DNA from: Clostridia bacterium
GTDB taxonomy: Bacteria; Bacillota; Clostridia; Oscillospirales; RGIG577
Direction: 5' to 3'
Assembly: GCA_017513095.1 (NCBI GenBank)
Contig: JAFWDJ010000022.1
Coordinates: forward strand, 108,755 to 167,252
DNA length: 58,498 bases
Positions within the stretch are counted from its first letter, which is position 1. Each line of letters opens with the position of its first letter. Below the pieces are notes generated by a model. The model was not told where the DNA came from. It searched no databases and was given only the letters and a program-made list of their open reading frames with translations. The position numbers and the translations under genes are program-made. This document shows, piece after piece, positions 52,701 to 58,498 of the stretch.

Positions 52701-53792
52701 ATACACGAGCGGCGCGACGAGAACACGATGACGCTAATCGAGAGCGGGAAGATAAATTACATCATCTCGACCTCGGCGAAGGGCAGAAATCCGCAGCTCG
52801 ACAGCGTAAAGATAAGACGGCGCGCAAGTCAGCTGCGCATTCCGTGCCTTACGTCCATCGACACGGCCAACGCCGTGGCCGAAAGCCTTATGAGCCGATA
52901 CAGCGAAATAAATACCGAGCTTATAGACATAAACAATATGAGGAGCGAGAAAATGAGGCTTGATTTCATAAAAATGCACGGCGCGGGCAACGACTACATC
53001 TATATCGACTGCTTTGAAAGAACGATAGAGTCGCCCGAATCGCTTTCCGTGCTGCTTTCCGACCGCCATTTCGGCATAGGCGGCGACGGCATCGTGCTCA
53101 TCTGCCCGTCCGAAGTCGCGGACGCGCGTATGCGCATGTTCAACCTCGACGGCAGCGAGGGCGAGATGTGCGGCAACGCCATCCGCTGCGTTGCGAAGTA
53201 TCTTTACGATACGAGGCGCGTTTATAAGAGCGAGATGACTATTGAGACGCTTGCGGGCATCAAGAAGATAAGGGTAATAACGCAGAACGACCGCGTTATG
53301 AAGGCCGTCGTTGACATGGGACGCGCCGAGCTTTCGCCCGAAAAGATACCCGTTCTTTTGGAGGGCGAGAGCGTCATAGGCCGCCACGTTATAATCGGCG
53401 GCACGCCGTACGACATCACCTGCGTTTCGATGGGCAATCCGCACTGCGTCGTATTCGTTGACGACGTGGAGGGACTCAATCTTGAAAAGATCGGCCCGAA
53501 ATTCGAGTACGACACGCTCTTCCCGGAGCGCGTGAACACCGAATTTATCCAGATAGCGGGCGACAACGTGCTTAAAATGCGCGTATGGGAGCGCGGCAGC
53601 GGCGAAACGCTCGCCTGCGGCACCGGCGCGTGCGCGGCGGCTGTCGCAGCCGTTTTGAACGGCCACTGCGACAAGGGACGCGACATAAGAGTGATACTTT
53701 TGGGCGGCGAGCTCCATATCCGCTATACCGACGAAGCCGTGTACATGACGGGCGACGCGAAAAAAGTATTCGAGGGCACGACGGAGATATAA
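49743..53792 (+). CDS. carB-dapF: Carbamoyl-phosphate synthase large subunit fused in frame to diaminopimelate epimerase
   Basis: One open frame of 1349 codons. Residues 1-1070 are a full-length CarB (the E. coli protein is 1073): two ATP-grasp halves (LMIGSGPIVIGQAAEFDYAG and VLGSGPIRIGQGIEFDYAS at their starts) and the MGS-like allosteric domain (GGVFITVRTSDK...). Residues 1071-1349 are a full-length DapF, beginning MRLDFIKMHGAGNDY and keeping both catalytic cysteines (EMCGNAIR and LACGTGACA). There is no stop codon between them. An internal GGAG-type ribosome-binding site and ATG at 52953 remain at the joint, so free DapF could also be made. Starts after GGAGGTG. Confidence 0.93.
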   Translation: MPLDKSIKKVLMIGSGPIVIGQAAEFDYAGTQALRALREDGIEIVLVNSNPATIMTDKAMADRVYIEPLTLTTVKRIIMKEKPDSILSGLGGQTGLTLCMQLAKEGFLEAHGVKLLGASPETIDRAEDRQLFKDTMEAIGQPLIPSEVVSSASAALKFAQSIGYPVIVRPAFTLGGSGGGIAHDETQLFDIASTGLEVSPIHQILVEKCISGWKEIEFEVMRDSKGNVITVCSMENFDPVGIHTGDSIVIAPAVTLSDKEYQMLRSAALKIIDALGVEGGCNCQFALHPTSFEYAVIEVNPRVSRSSALASKATGYPIAKVATKIAIGYTLDEIKNAVTGKTYAAFEPALDYVAVKFPKWPFDKFVYAKRELGTQMKATGEVMSIADSFEAAIMKAVRGAEISLDTLNLDTMTKLSDEELVSLMRDATDERLFAVFEALKRGYTPEEIHRVTMIDNWFLYKLLKLCRFEKEIAGGVSREQYIRGKRLGYTDAAMRRISGADFKYELSPTYRMVDTCAGEFAAETPYFYQTFDTPASGGKNEAGEFLKSDEKKKVLVLGSGPIRIGQGIEFDYASVHCVHTLKALGYEVIIINNNPETVSTDFDTADKLFFEPLCPEDVMHIINLVKPVGVIVAFGGGTAIKLTKTLAENNVPIIGSSADTVDMAEDRERFDELLERLSIKRPRGHTVMTTEEALAAAADLGYPVLMRPSYVLGGQNMIIAFGDRDIEEYMEIILRHNEDNPVLIDKYLSGIEIEVDAICDGEDILIPGIMEHVERTGIHSGDSIAVYPPPSIDDATAEKVLKITRGLCSGLNVLGLANIQYIVAPDDIYVIEVNPRASRTVPYLSKVTGVPMCDLAVKTSLGMKLRDLGFGSGIYKISPFTAVKVPVFSFEKLTDVDTQLGPEMKSTGEVLGIGKNLKEALYKGLVAAGYPMKKAGGVFITVRTSDKLEIVDVAEKFADMGFELYATEGTAKVLSRAGFSVTAVQKIHERRDENTMTLIESGKINYIISTSAKGRNPQLDSVKIRRRASQLRIPCLTSIDTANAVAESLMSRYSEINTELIDINNMRSEKMRLDFIKMHGAGNDYIYIDCFERTIESPESLSVLLSDRHFGIGGDGIVLICPSEVADARMRMFNLDGSEGEMCGNAIRCVAKYLYDTRRVYKSEMTIETLAGIKKIRVITQNDRVMKAVVDMGRAELSPEKIPVLLEGESVIGRHVIIGGTPYDITCVSMGNPHCVVFVDDVEGLNLEKIGPKFEYDTLFPERVNTEFIQIAGDNVLKMRVWERGSGETLACGTGACAAAVAAVLNGHCDKGRDIRVILLGGELHIRYTDEAVYMTGDAKKVFEGTTEI
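52941..52955 (+). promoter_or_regulatory. dapF: Internal ribosome-binding site and dapF start inside carB-dapF
   Basis: AGGAG (52941-52945) lies seven bases before an in-frame ATG (52953-52955) exactly where a stand-alone DapF would begin. It suggests that the fusion arose by loss of the carB stop codon next to a formerly separate dapF, and that internal initiation may still occur. Confidence 0.7.
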
Positions 53793-53816
53793 AAAATAAA
53801 CATAAGGAGGCGCACC

Positions 53817-54557
53817 ATGCGCGACTATAAGGCTGAGCTTGAAAACCGCATACAGTTCGTCCGCGACCTTTTAAAGAAAACGGGCGCGAAGGGCATAATA
53901 TTCGGCAACTCCGGAGGAAAGGATTCGGCGCTCGTGGGCATAATCTGCAAGATGGCCTGCGAGAACACCGTAGGCATAATAATGCCGTGCGCATCGAAGC
54001 AGAATTACGGCAGCGATACAGACGACGCGAACGCCGTTGCAGAGAAGTTCGGCATCGAGAACCGCACCGTCGACTTAACGGCGGCGCGCGAGGAGATAAT
54101 AAAGAGCGCGTCGAAGGTAAGCACGCTCACGCCCGAGGCGATATCGAATATCGCGCCGCGCCTTCGCATGGCCACGCTCTACGCGATAGGCCAGTCGGAG
54201 GGAAGACTCGTTGCCGGAACGGGCAACAGAAGCGAGGCGTACATGGGCTACTTTACGAAGTGGGGCGACGGCGCGCACGACTTCAACGTGATATTCGATT
54301 TGACGGCGACCGAGGTGTTCGAATTCTTACGCTGCCTTGAGGCTCCGCTTTCGATAATCGAAAAGGCGCCCTCGGCGGGACTCTACGACGGCCAGACCGA
54401 CGAGAAGGACATGGGCGTGACCTACGCGGCGATAGATAAGTTCATAACGACGGGCGAGGCAAACGACGAGGACCGCGCCACGATAGAGCGCTATCACAAG
54501 AGGAGCCTTCATAAGCTCGAGCCCATCGTTCGCTACGGGGGTATCGACAAGCCGTGA
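53817..54557 (+). CDS. nadE: NAD synthase, ammonia-dependent type
   Basis: Amidates nicotinate adenine dinucleotide to NAD. At 246 residues it lacks the N-terminal glutaminase (nitrilase) domain found in glutamine-dependent NadE, so it should use free ammonia. The PP-loop is FGNSGGKDSAL; further landmarks are IGQSEGRLVAGTGNRSEAYMGYFTKWGDGAHDFN (seen in pieces). ATG follows AAGGAGG, 24 bases after carB-dapF. It sits between dapF and dapL, which is unusual for the DAP pathway. Confidence 0.94.
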   Translation: MRDYKAELENRIQFVRDLLKKTGAKGIIFGNSGGKDSALVGIICKMACENTVGIIMPCASKQNYGSDTDDANAVAEKFGIENRTVDLTAAREEIIKSASKVSTLTPEAISNIAPRLRMATLYAIGQSEGRLVAGTGNRSEAYMGYFTKWGDGAHDFNVIFDLTATEVFEFLRCLEAPLSIIEKAPSAGLYDGQTDEKDMGVTYAAIDKFITTGEANDEDRATIERYHKRSLHKLEPIVRYGGIDKP

Positions 54558-55732
54558 AGATTAACGAGAACTATAAGAACCTAAAGGAAAGCTATCTCTT
54601 TTCCGATATAGCAAGGAAGGTAAACGATTATAAGGCCAAAAATCCCGACGCGGACGTGATCAGGCTGGGCATCGGCGACGTGACGCTGCCGCTTTGCAAA
54701 AGCGCGGTGGACGCCATGGTGAAAGCTTCGCTTGAAATGGGCAAAAAGGAGACGTTCCGCGGCTACGGCGACGAGCAGGGCTACGCCTTTTTAAGAGAGG
54801 CGATAGCGGGCTATTACAAAAAGCGCGGCGTAGAGCTTGACCTGTCCGAAATTTTCATCTCGGACGGTGCGAAAAGCGACCTCGGCAATATGCTCGATCT
54901 CTTCGGCGCGGACAATACGGCGCTCATCCCCGATCCCGTATATCCCGTATACGTCGATACGAACGTCATGGCGGGGCGAAGCATCTCTTTTCTTAACGCC
55001 AACGCCGAAAATGCGTTTTTGCCGCTGCCGGACGAAAACACGCGCGGCGATATCGTTTACATCTGCTCCCCGAACAACCCGACGGGCGCCGTATATACGC
55101 GCGGCGGCCTTAAAAAATGGGTCGACTGGGCAAACGCCTGCGACGCGGTAATACTTTTCGACGCGGCGTACGAGGCTTTCATCGGAGACGACAGCCTGCC
55201 GCATTCGATTTACGAGATAGAGGGCGCGCGCACCTGCGCAATAGAGGTGTGCTCACTTTCAAAAACGGCGGGCTTTACGGGCACGCGCTGCGGATATACC
55301 GTAGTACCGGAAACTCTCGTGCGCGGCGGCCGGTCTTTAAGGAAAATGTGGCTAAGACGCCAGACCACGAAGTTCAACGGCGTGCCGTATATCGTTCAGC
55401 GCGGCGCGGAGGCGGTGTTCACCGAAGCGGGACTTCACGAGATAAAGGAGAACATCGCGTATTATAAGGAGAACGCGCGCATAATCGCAGACGCGCTGTC
55501 GCGCGCGGACGTTCGGTTCTCGGGCGGCGTTCACTCGCCGTATATCTGGCTTAAATGCCCCGAGGGCATGACCTCGTGGGAATACTTCGACTTTCTTTTA
55601 AAGCGGGCGAACGTCGTGGGCACTCCCGGCGCGGGCTTCGGAAAAAACGGCGAAGGTTATCTTAGGCTCACCGCCTTCGGCGACCGCGGCAATGTAAAGG
55701 AGGCCGTAAACCGCATAATGAAGCTTAAATAA
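54554..55732 (+). CDS. dapL: LL-diaminopimelate aminotransferase
   Basis: DapL makes LL-DAP from tetrahydrodipicolinate and glutamate in one step; DapF then gives meso-DAP for peptidoglycan and lysine. The 392-residue PLP fold-type I protein has IRLGIGDVTLPL, FRGYGDEQGYAFLREAIAGYY (in pieces), PDPVYPVYVDTN, CSPNNPTGA, and the PLP-lysine segment CSLSKTAGFTGTRCGY. The GTG start overlaps the nadE stop (GTGA). It uses glutamate, the product of the upstream synthase. A terminator follows, ending the plus-strand run. Confidence 0.95.
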   Translation: MKINENYKNLKESYLFSDIARKVNDYKAKNPDADVIRLGIGDVTLPLCKSAVDAMVKASLEMGKKETFRGYGDEQGYAFLREAIAGYYKKRGVELDLSEIFISDGAKSDLGNMLDLFGADNTALIPDPVYPVYVDTNVMAGRSISFLNANAENAFLPLPDENTRGDIVYICSPNNPTGAVYTRGGLKKWVDWANACDAVILFDAAYEAFIGDDSLPHSIYEIEGARTCAIEVCSLSKTAGFTGTRCGYTVVPETLVRGGRSLRKMWLRRQTTKFNGVPYIVQRGAEAVFTEAGLHEIKENIAYYKENARIIADALSRADVRFSGGVHSPYIWLKCPEGMTSWEYFDFLLKRANVVGTPGAGFGKNGEGYLRLTAFGDRGNVKEAVNRIMKLK

Positions 55733-55740
55733 TATCGCTT

Positions 55741-55769
55741 AAAAAAAGAGGGCTTGCCCCTCTTTTTTT
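55741..55769 (+). terminator. Terminator at the end of the glutamate synthase-dapL run
   Basis: AAGAGGG/CCCTCTT stem flanked by A7 and T7. It is the first convincing terminator after the leader at 40.2 kb, supporting a single long transcript. Confidence 0.87.
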
Positions 55770-55883
55770 AATGCCCCCGAAACCGATATAAATACGTTTT
55801 TTCCTCCCGATATTGCATCGCCGCCGTTTTGTGATACACTTATATTGGAATGTTGTATACAAACGGGCTTTGCGGCCTCAAAA

Positions 55884-56005
55884 CCTCCCTCATTGGGGGA
55901 GGCGGCGGCGCCATCGGCGCCGACGGAGGGAGCTTCCGCGCCTCTGCCCGAAGCCTTCCCCCTCGGGGAAAGGTGTCACGGCGCAAGCCGTGACGGATGA
56001 GGGGT
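55884..56005. repeat. Palindromic intergenic repeat (REP/MITE-like)
   Basis: Non-coding, about 120 bases, bounded by CCTCCCTCAT and ATGAGGGG-type ends that are inverted copies. Inside are several nested hairpins: CCTCCC/GGGGAGG, GGCGCC-ATC-GGCGCC, CCTTCCCC/GGGGAAAGG, and GTCACGGC-GCAA-GCCGTGAC. Only one copy is in this window. The sequence style matches short palindromic repeats scattered through many Clostridia genomes. The remaining parts of this 350-base gap show a T-rich stretch and the terminator only. Confidence 0.7.
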
Positions 56006-56082
56006 CGCGCCGCGGGGCGCGGCATAATACAAAATCACTTGCGAATACAGACAAATACTCTTTTAAACAAGGGGGAAATCAT

Positions 56083-58498
56083 ATGAAAAAGAAAGCTTTA
56101 AGTCTCATTGTGGCGCTGTGCATGGTGCTTACCATGCTGCCCGTCGTGGGTCTGGCGAGCGGCGACACGACCGCCGAGGCTTACCCCGTTGAGGGCGGCA
56201 ATATCTATTACACGGTATCGGGCGACGAAATAACGATCGTAGGCGCCGACCCTGCAGTCACGGCGGCGGTCATTCCCGAAGAAATAGACGGCGCCTGGGT
56301 CGTGGATATAGCCCCTTCGGCGTTTACGGGCAACACGTCGCTTCGGCACGTAACGATACCCGGGACCATATCGTATTTGGAAGAAGAGGCGTTTAGGGGC
56401 TGCACGTCTCTTGTGTCGGCCTCGCTCATGCAAGGTGTGTATTCCATAGGCAAAAACGCGTTTTATGGCTGCATGTCGCTTTATACCCTCGCGCTGCCGT
56501 CAACCCTTGCGTACGTATACCAGGATGCGACCGATAACTGCGGCAGCCTTTCTTGCGTCTACTACGAAGGATCTTCCGATGATTGGTCAGATATATATAT
56601 AGAGGGCATCACCGTAGGCAACAGAAAACTGAACTCGGCACAGAAGGTATACGGGTGCAGAAGCAGCGCCGTTACGGGCGGAAACATATATTATAAGGTG
56701 GACTCAGGCTCCGCAAACGTGGTAGGCGCGGACGCGGGGATAACTGCGCTTAATATCCCCGGCGCCATAAATAATTATCCTGTCGCGATAAATTTGGCGG
56801 CGTTCTCCAACTTTATTACTATGGAGTCGGTCGTGATAGGCGAGGGAGTTACATCCATAGGCGGCTCGGCTTTTTCGTACTGCACGTCTCTTAAAACGGT
56901 CACGCTGCCTTTGAGCCTTGACAGCATAGGCACAAATGCGTTCTATAACTGCATCGGGTTATCGACCGTTTATTACGCCGGCGACGCGTCGGATTGGGCG
57001 CAGATGACGATAGACGGCAGTAACACCGATCTTACAGACGCGAACATAATTAACATGAAAGGCGTGACCTCTACCTGCAACGTCGAAGGAGGCAGGATAT
57101 ACTTTAACAAAACGACCGGCACGATCGTCGACGCCGACAATACCGTAACGGCGGCGGATATACCGGCAAAGATAGATGATGTGACGGTCACAGCGATAGG
57201 CAAAAAAGCCTTCGAGTACTGCAGTGTGCTTAAGACGGTCACGATACCCGAAGGTGTGACGCTGATAGACGAGAGCGCTTTTTTGGGATGCAGCTCCCTT
57301 GCCTCGGCGGCGATCCCCGAATACGTGACCCGGATAGGCGGGGCCGCATTTTTGGGCTGCGAGGCGCTTAAAACGGTCACGCTGCCTTTGAACCTTACGA
57401 GCATAGGCACAAATGCGTTCTATGGCTGCGCCGGGTTATCGACCGTTTATTACACCGGAAGCGAATCGAATTGGACCGCGCTGCTTAATAATATAGGCGA
57501 CGGCAACAACGCGCTGACAGGCGCACAGATAACTTACGATTTCGACCCGACGAGCGTCCCCTGCGCGGTTACGAACGGCAATATCTACTTTAATATGATT
57601 ACCGGCAAGATCGTCGGCGCGGACAATAGCATAACGGCGGCCGAGATACCCGCCGAGATAAACGGCACGCCTGTTGCGTCGATAGGCGGCGACGTGTTCA
57701 GGGGATGCTACTCTCTTGAGTCGATCTCGCTGCCTTCAGGCATTGTGGCCATTGAGGGCATTGAAGACGGAGCGTTCGAATCCTGCAAATCACTTAAATC
57801 GATAACCGTTGATCCGGCGAATACGTCTTATGCGTCCGACGGCGGAGTATTGTTCAATAAAAATATGACTGCGCTTGTCTTATATCCGGCGGCCAAGCGG
57901 GATTCGTCATACACCGTGCCGGATACCGTTACGTCGATAGGCGCCTACGCGTTCGCGGGCAGCAATAATCTTGACTCGATCACGATCTCTGAGAACGTGG
58001 CGCTCATAGGCTGGAAGGCGTTCGACAGATGCCGGCATCTTGCGTCGATAACCGTTGATCCGGAGAATGCGGCGTACTCATCCGAGGACGGAGTATTGTT
58101 TGATAAGTTAAAGACCAAGCTTATCAGGTATCCGAATGGTAAGACCGATACGGCGTACACAGTACCGGATACCGTTACGGCGATAGGCAGCAATGCGTTC
58201 GAGGGAAGCTGGGGTCTTGCGTCGGTGACCGTTCCCGAAGGCGTTCTGACGATAGGCAACAATGCCTTCGCCGGCTGCGGCAATCTTGTACAGATCTCGC
58301 TCCCCGCAAGCCTTACGTCGATAGGCGACGCGGCGTTCAACGGCTGCTACGCTCTTGAAACCGTACATTACGGCGGCACCGCGGATGAGTGGAGCGCACT
58401 GCTTGAAAATGTGGGCCACTCCAACGACGCGCTCACCGGTGCGGATGTATACTGCTTTGACCCGACGAGCGTCCCCTGCGCGGTTACGAACGGCAATA
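56083..58498 (+). CDS. Secreted BspA-type leucine-rich-repeat protein (5' part)
   Basis: An open frame from ATG 56083 (AGGGGG upstream) to the window edge, about 805 codons with no stop. A Sec signal peptide (KKKALSLIVALCMVLTMLPVVGLA) is followed by many LRR_5/BspA repeats of the form 'VTSIG..AF.GC.SL.SV.IP' and recurring larger blocks, e.g. GTNAFY.C.GLSTVYY (twice) and PTSVPCAVTNGNIYF. BspA-like proteins are surface-associated and often bind host or other ligands; this one's role is unknown. Any anchor would be beyond the window. Confidence 0.9.
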   Translation, partial: MKKKALSLIVALCMVLTMLPVVGLASGDTTAEAYPVEGGNIYYTVSGDEITIVGADPAVTAAVIPEEIDGAWVVDIAPSAFTGNTSLRHVTIPGTISYLEEEAFRGCTSLVSASLMQGVYSIGKNAFYGCMSLYTLALPSTLAYVYQDATDNCGSLSCVYYEGSSDDWSDIYIEGITVGNRKLNSAQKVYGCRSSAVTGGNIYYKVDSGSANVVGADAGITALNIPGAINNYPVAINLAAFSNFITMESVVIGEGVTSIGGSAFSYCTSLKTVTLPLSLDSIGTNAFYNCIGLSTVYYAGDASDWAQMTIDGSNTDLTDANIINMKGVTSTCNVEGGRIYFNKTTGTIVDADNTVTAADIPAKIDDVTVTAIGKKAFEYCSVLKTVTIPEGVTLIDESAFLGCSSLASAAIPEYVTRIGGAAFLGCEALKTVTLPLNLTSIGTNAFYGCAGLSTVYYTGSESNWTALLNNIGDGNNALTGAQITYDFDPTSVPCAVTNGNIYFNMITGKIVGADNSITAAEIPAEINGTPVASIGGDVFRGCYSLESISLPSGIVAIEGIEDGAFESCKSLKSITVDPANTSYASDGGVLFNKNMTALVLYPAAKRDSSYTVPDTVTSIGAYAFAGSNNLDSITISENVALIGWKAFDRCRHLASITVDPENAAYSSEDGVLFDKLKTKLIRYPNGKTDTAYTVPDTVTAIGSNAFEGSWGLASVTVPEGVLTIGNNAFAGCGNLVQISLPASLTSIGDAAFNGCYALETVHYGGTADEWSALLENVGHSNDALTGADVYCFDPTSVPCAVTNGN

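Noticed and set aside
1-58498. CRISPR arrays, rRNA genes, transposases, replication origin
   Set aside because: No regularly spaced repeats, rRNA-like sequence, transposase motifs or DnaA-box clusters with origin genes were seen.

Overview
The window reads as chromosome from an anaerobic, Gram-positive-type Clostridia (an Oscillospirales- or Christensenellales-like lineage is my inference). The reasons are the Firmicutes gene order (rho-rplU-prp-rpmA-obgE; infC-rpmI-rplT; dprA-topA-trmFO; plsX-rnc), an L27 precursor with its Prp protease, prolipoprotein processing by Lgt, S-layer homology domains, a ferredoxin-rich archaeal-type glutamate synthase, and a DapL-type diaminopimelate route. Coding density is high. 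Bases are GC-rich, with a visibly AT-richer patch near 29.2-30.6 kb. TTG and GTG starts are common.

Layout. 1-10 kb (+): paired M16 peptidases, lgt, folD, rho, then promoter-rplU-prp-rpmA, obgE, two small genes and pyrG. 10-11.5 kb (-): pncB. 11.6-21.6 kb (+): an attenuated infC-rpmI-rplT operon, a SpoU methyltransferase, dprA, topA, trmFO, plsX, rnc and a radical-SAM gene. 21.6-25.6 kb: small unknown genes, then a minus-strand run (trxA; DivIVA-like, fumarase-beta-like, GNAT, sodA, hicB-like). 25.8-29.0 kb (+): an SPFH / zinc-ribbon / TPM membrane triad, followed by tRNA-Arg(CCG). 29.2-33.3 kb: accessory genes (two lipoproteins, two divergent DNA-binding proteins, an SLH protein, an esterase-like hydrolase). 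33.5-36.5 kb (-): a very unusual AMP-dependent ligase with low-complexity tails on both ends.

36.8-55.7 kb is the centre of interest: a nitrogen-assimilation region. Two divergent transcripts, asnA-glnN (-) and a co-directional run of about 15 kb (+), start from well-formed promoters about 100 bp apart. The plus run encodes a five-subunit split glutamate synthase, GSI, an ANTAR regulator, purF, carA, a carB-dapF fusion, nadE and dapL, with no convincing terminator until after dapL. Each transcript begins with the same small hairpin, carrying the hexaloop AAAGGC, whose 3' arm is also the 5' arm of an intrinsic terminator. That is the architecture expected for ANTAR-protein antitermination, and the ANTAR protein is encoded inside the plus run. 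Its receiver domain lacks the phospho-acceptor Asp.

Other points: CarB and DapF are one open reading frame of 1349 codons, with an intact ribosome-binding site and ATG still at the junction. The CTP synthase has Gly where the glutaminase nucleophile Cys should be, so it should work only from free ammonia, as do the AsnA and NadE types encoded here. The window ends inside a large secreted BspA-type leucine-rich-repeat protein, preceded by a palindromic intergenic repeat.
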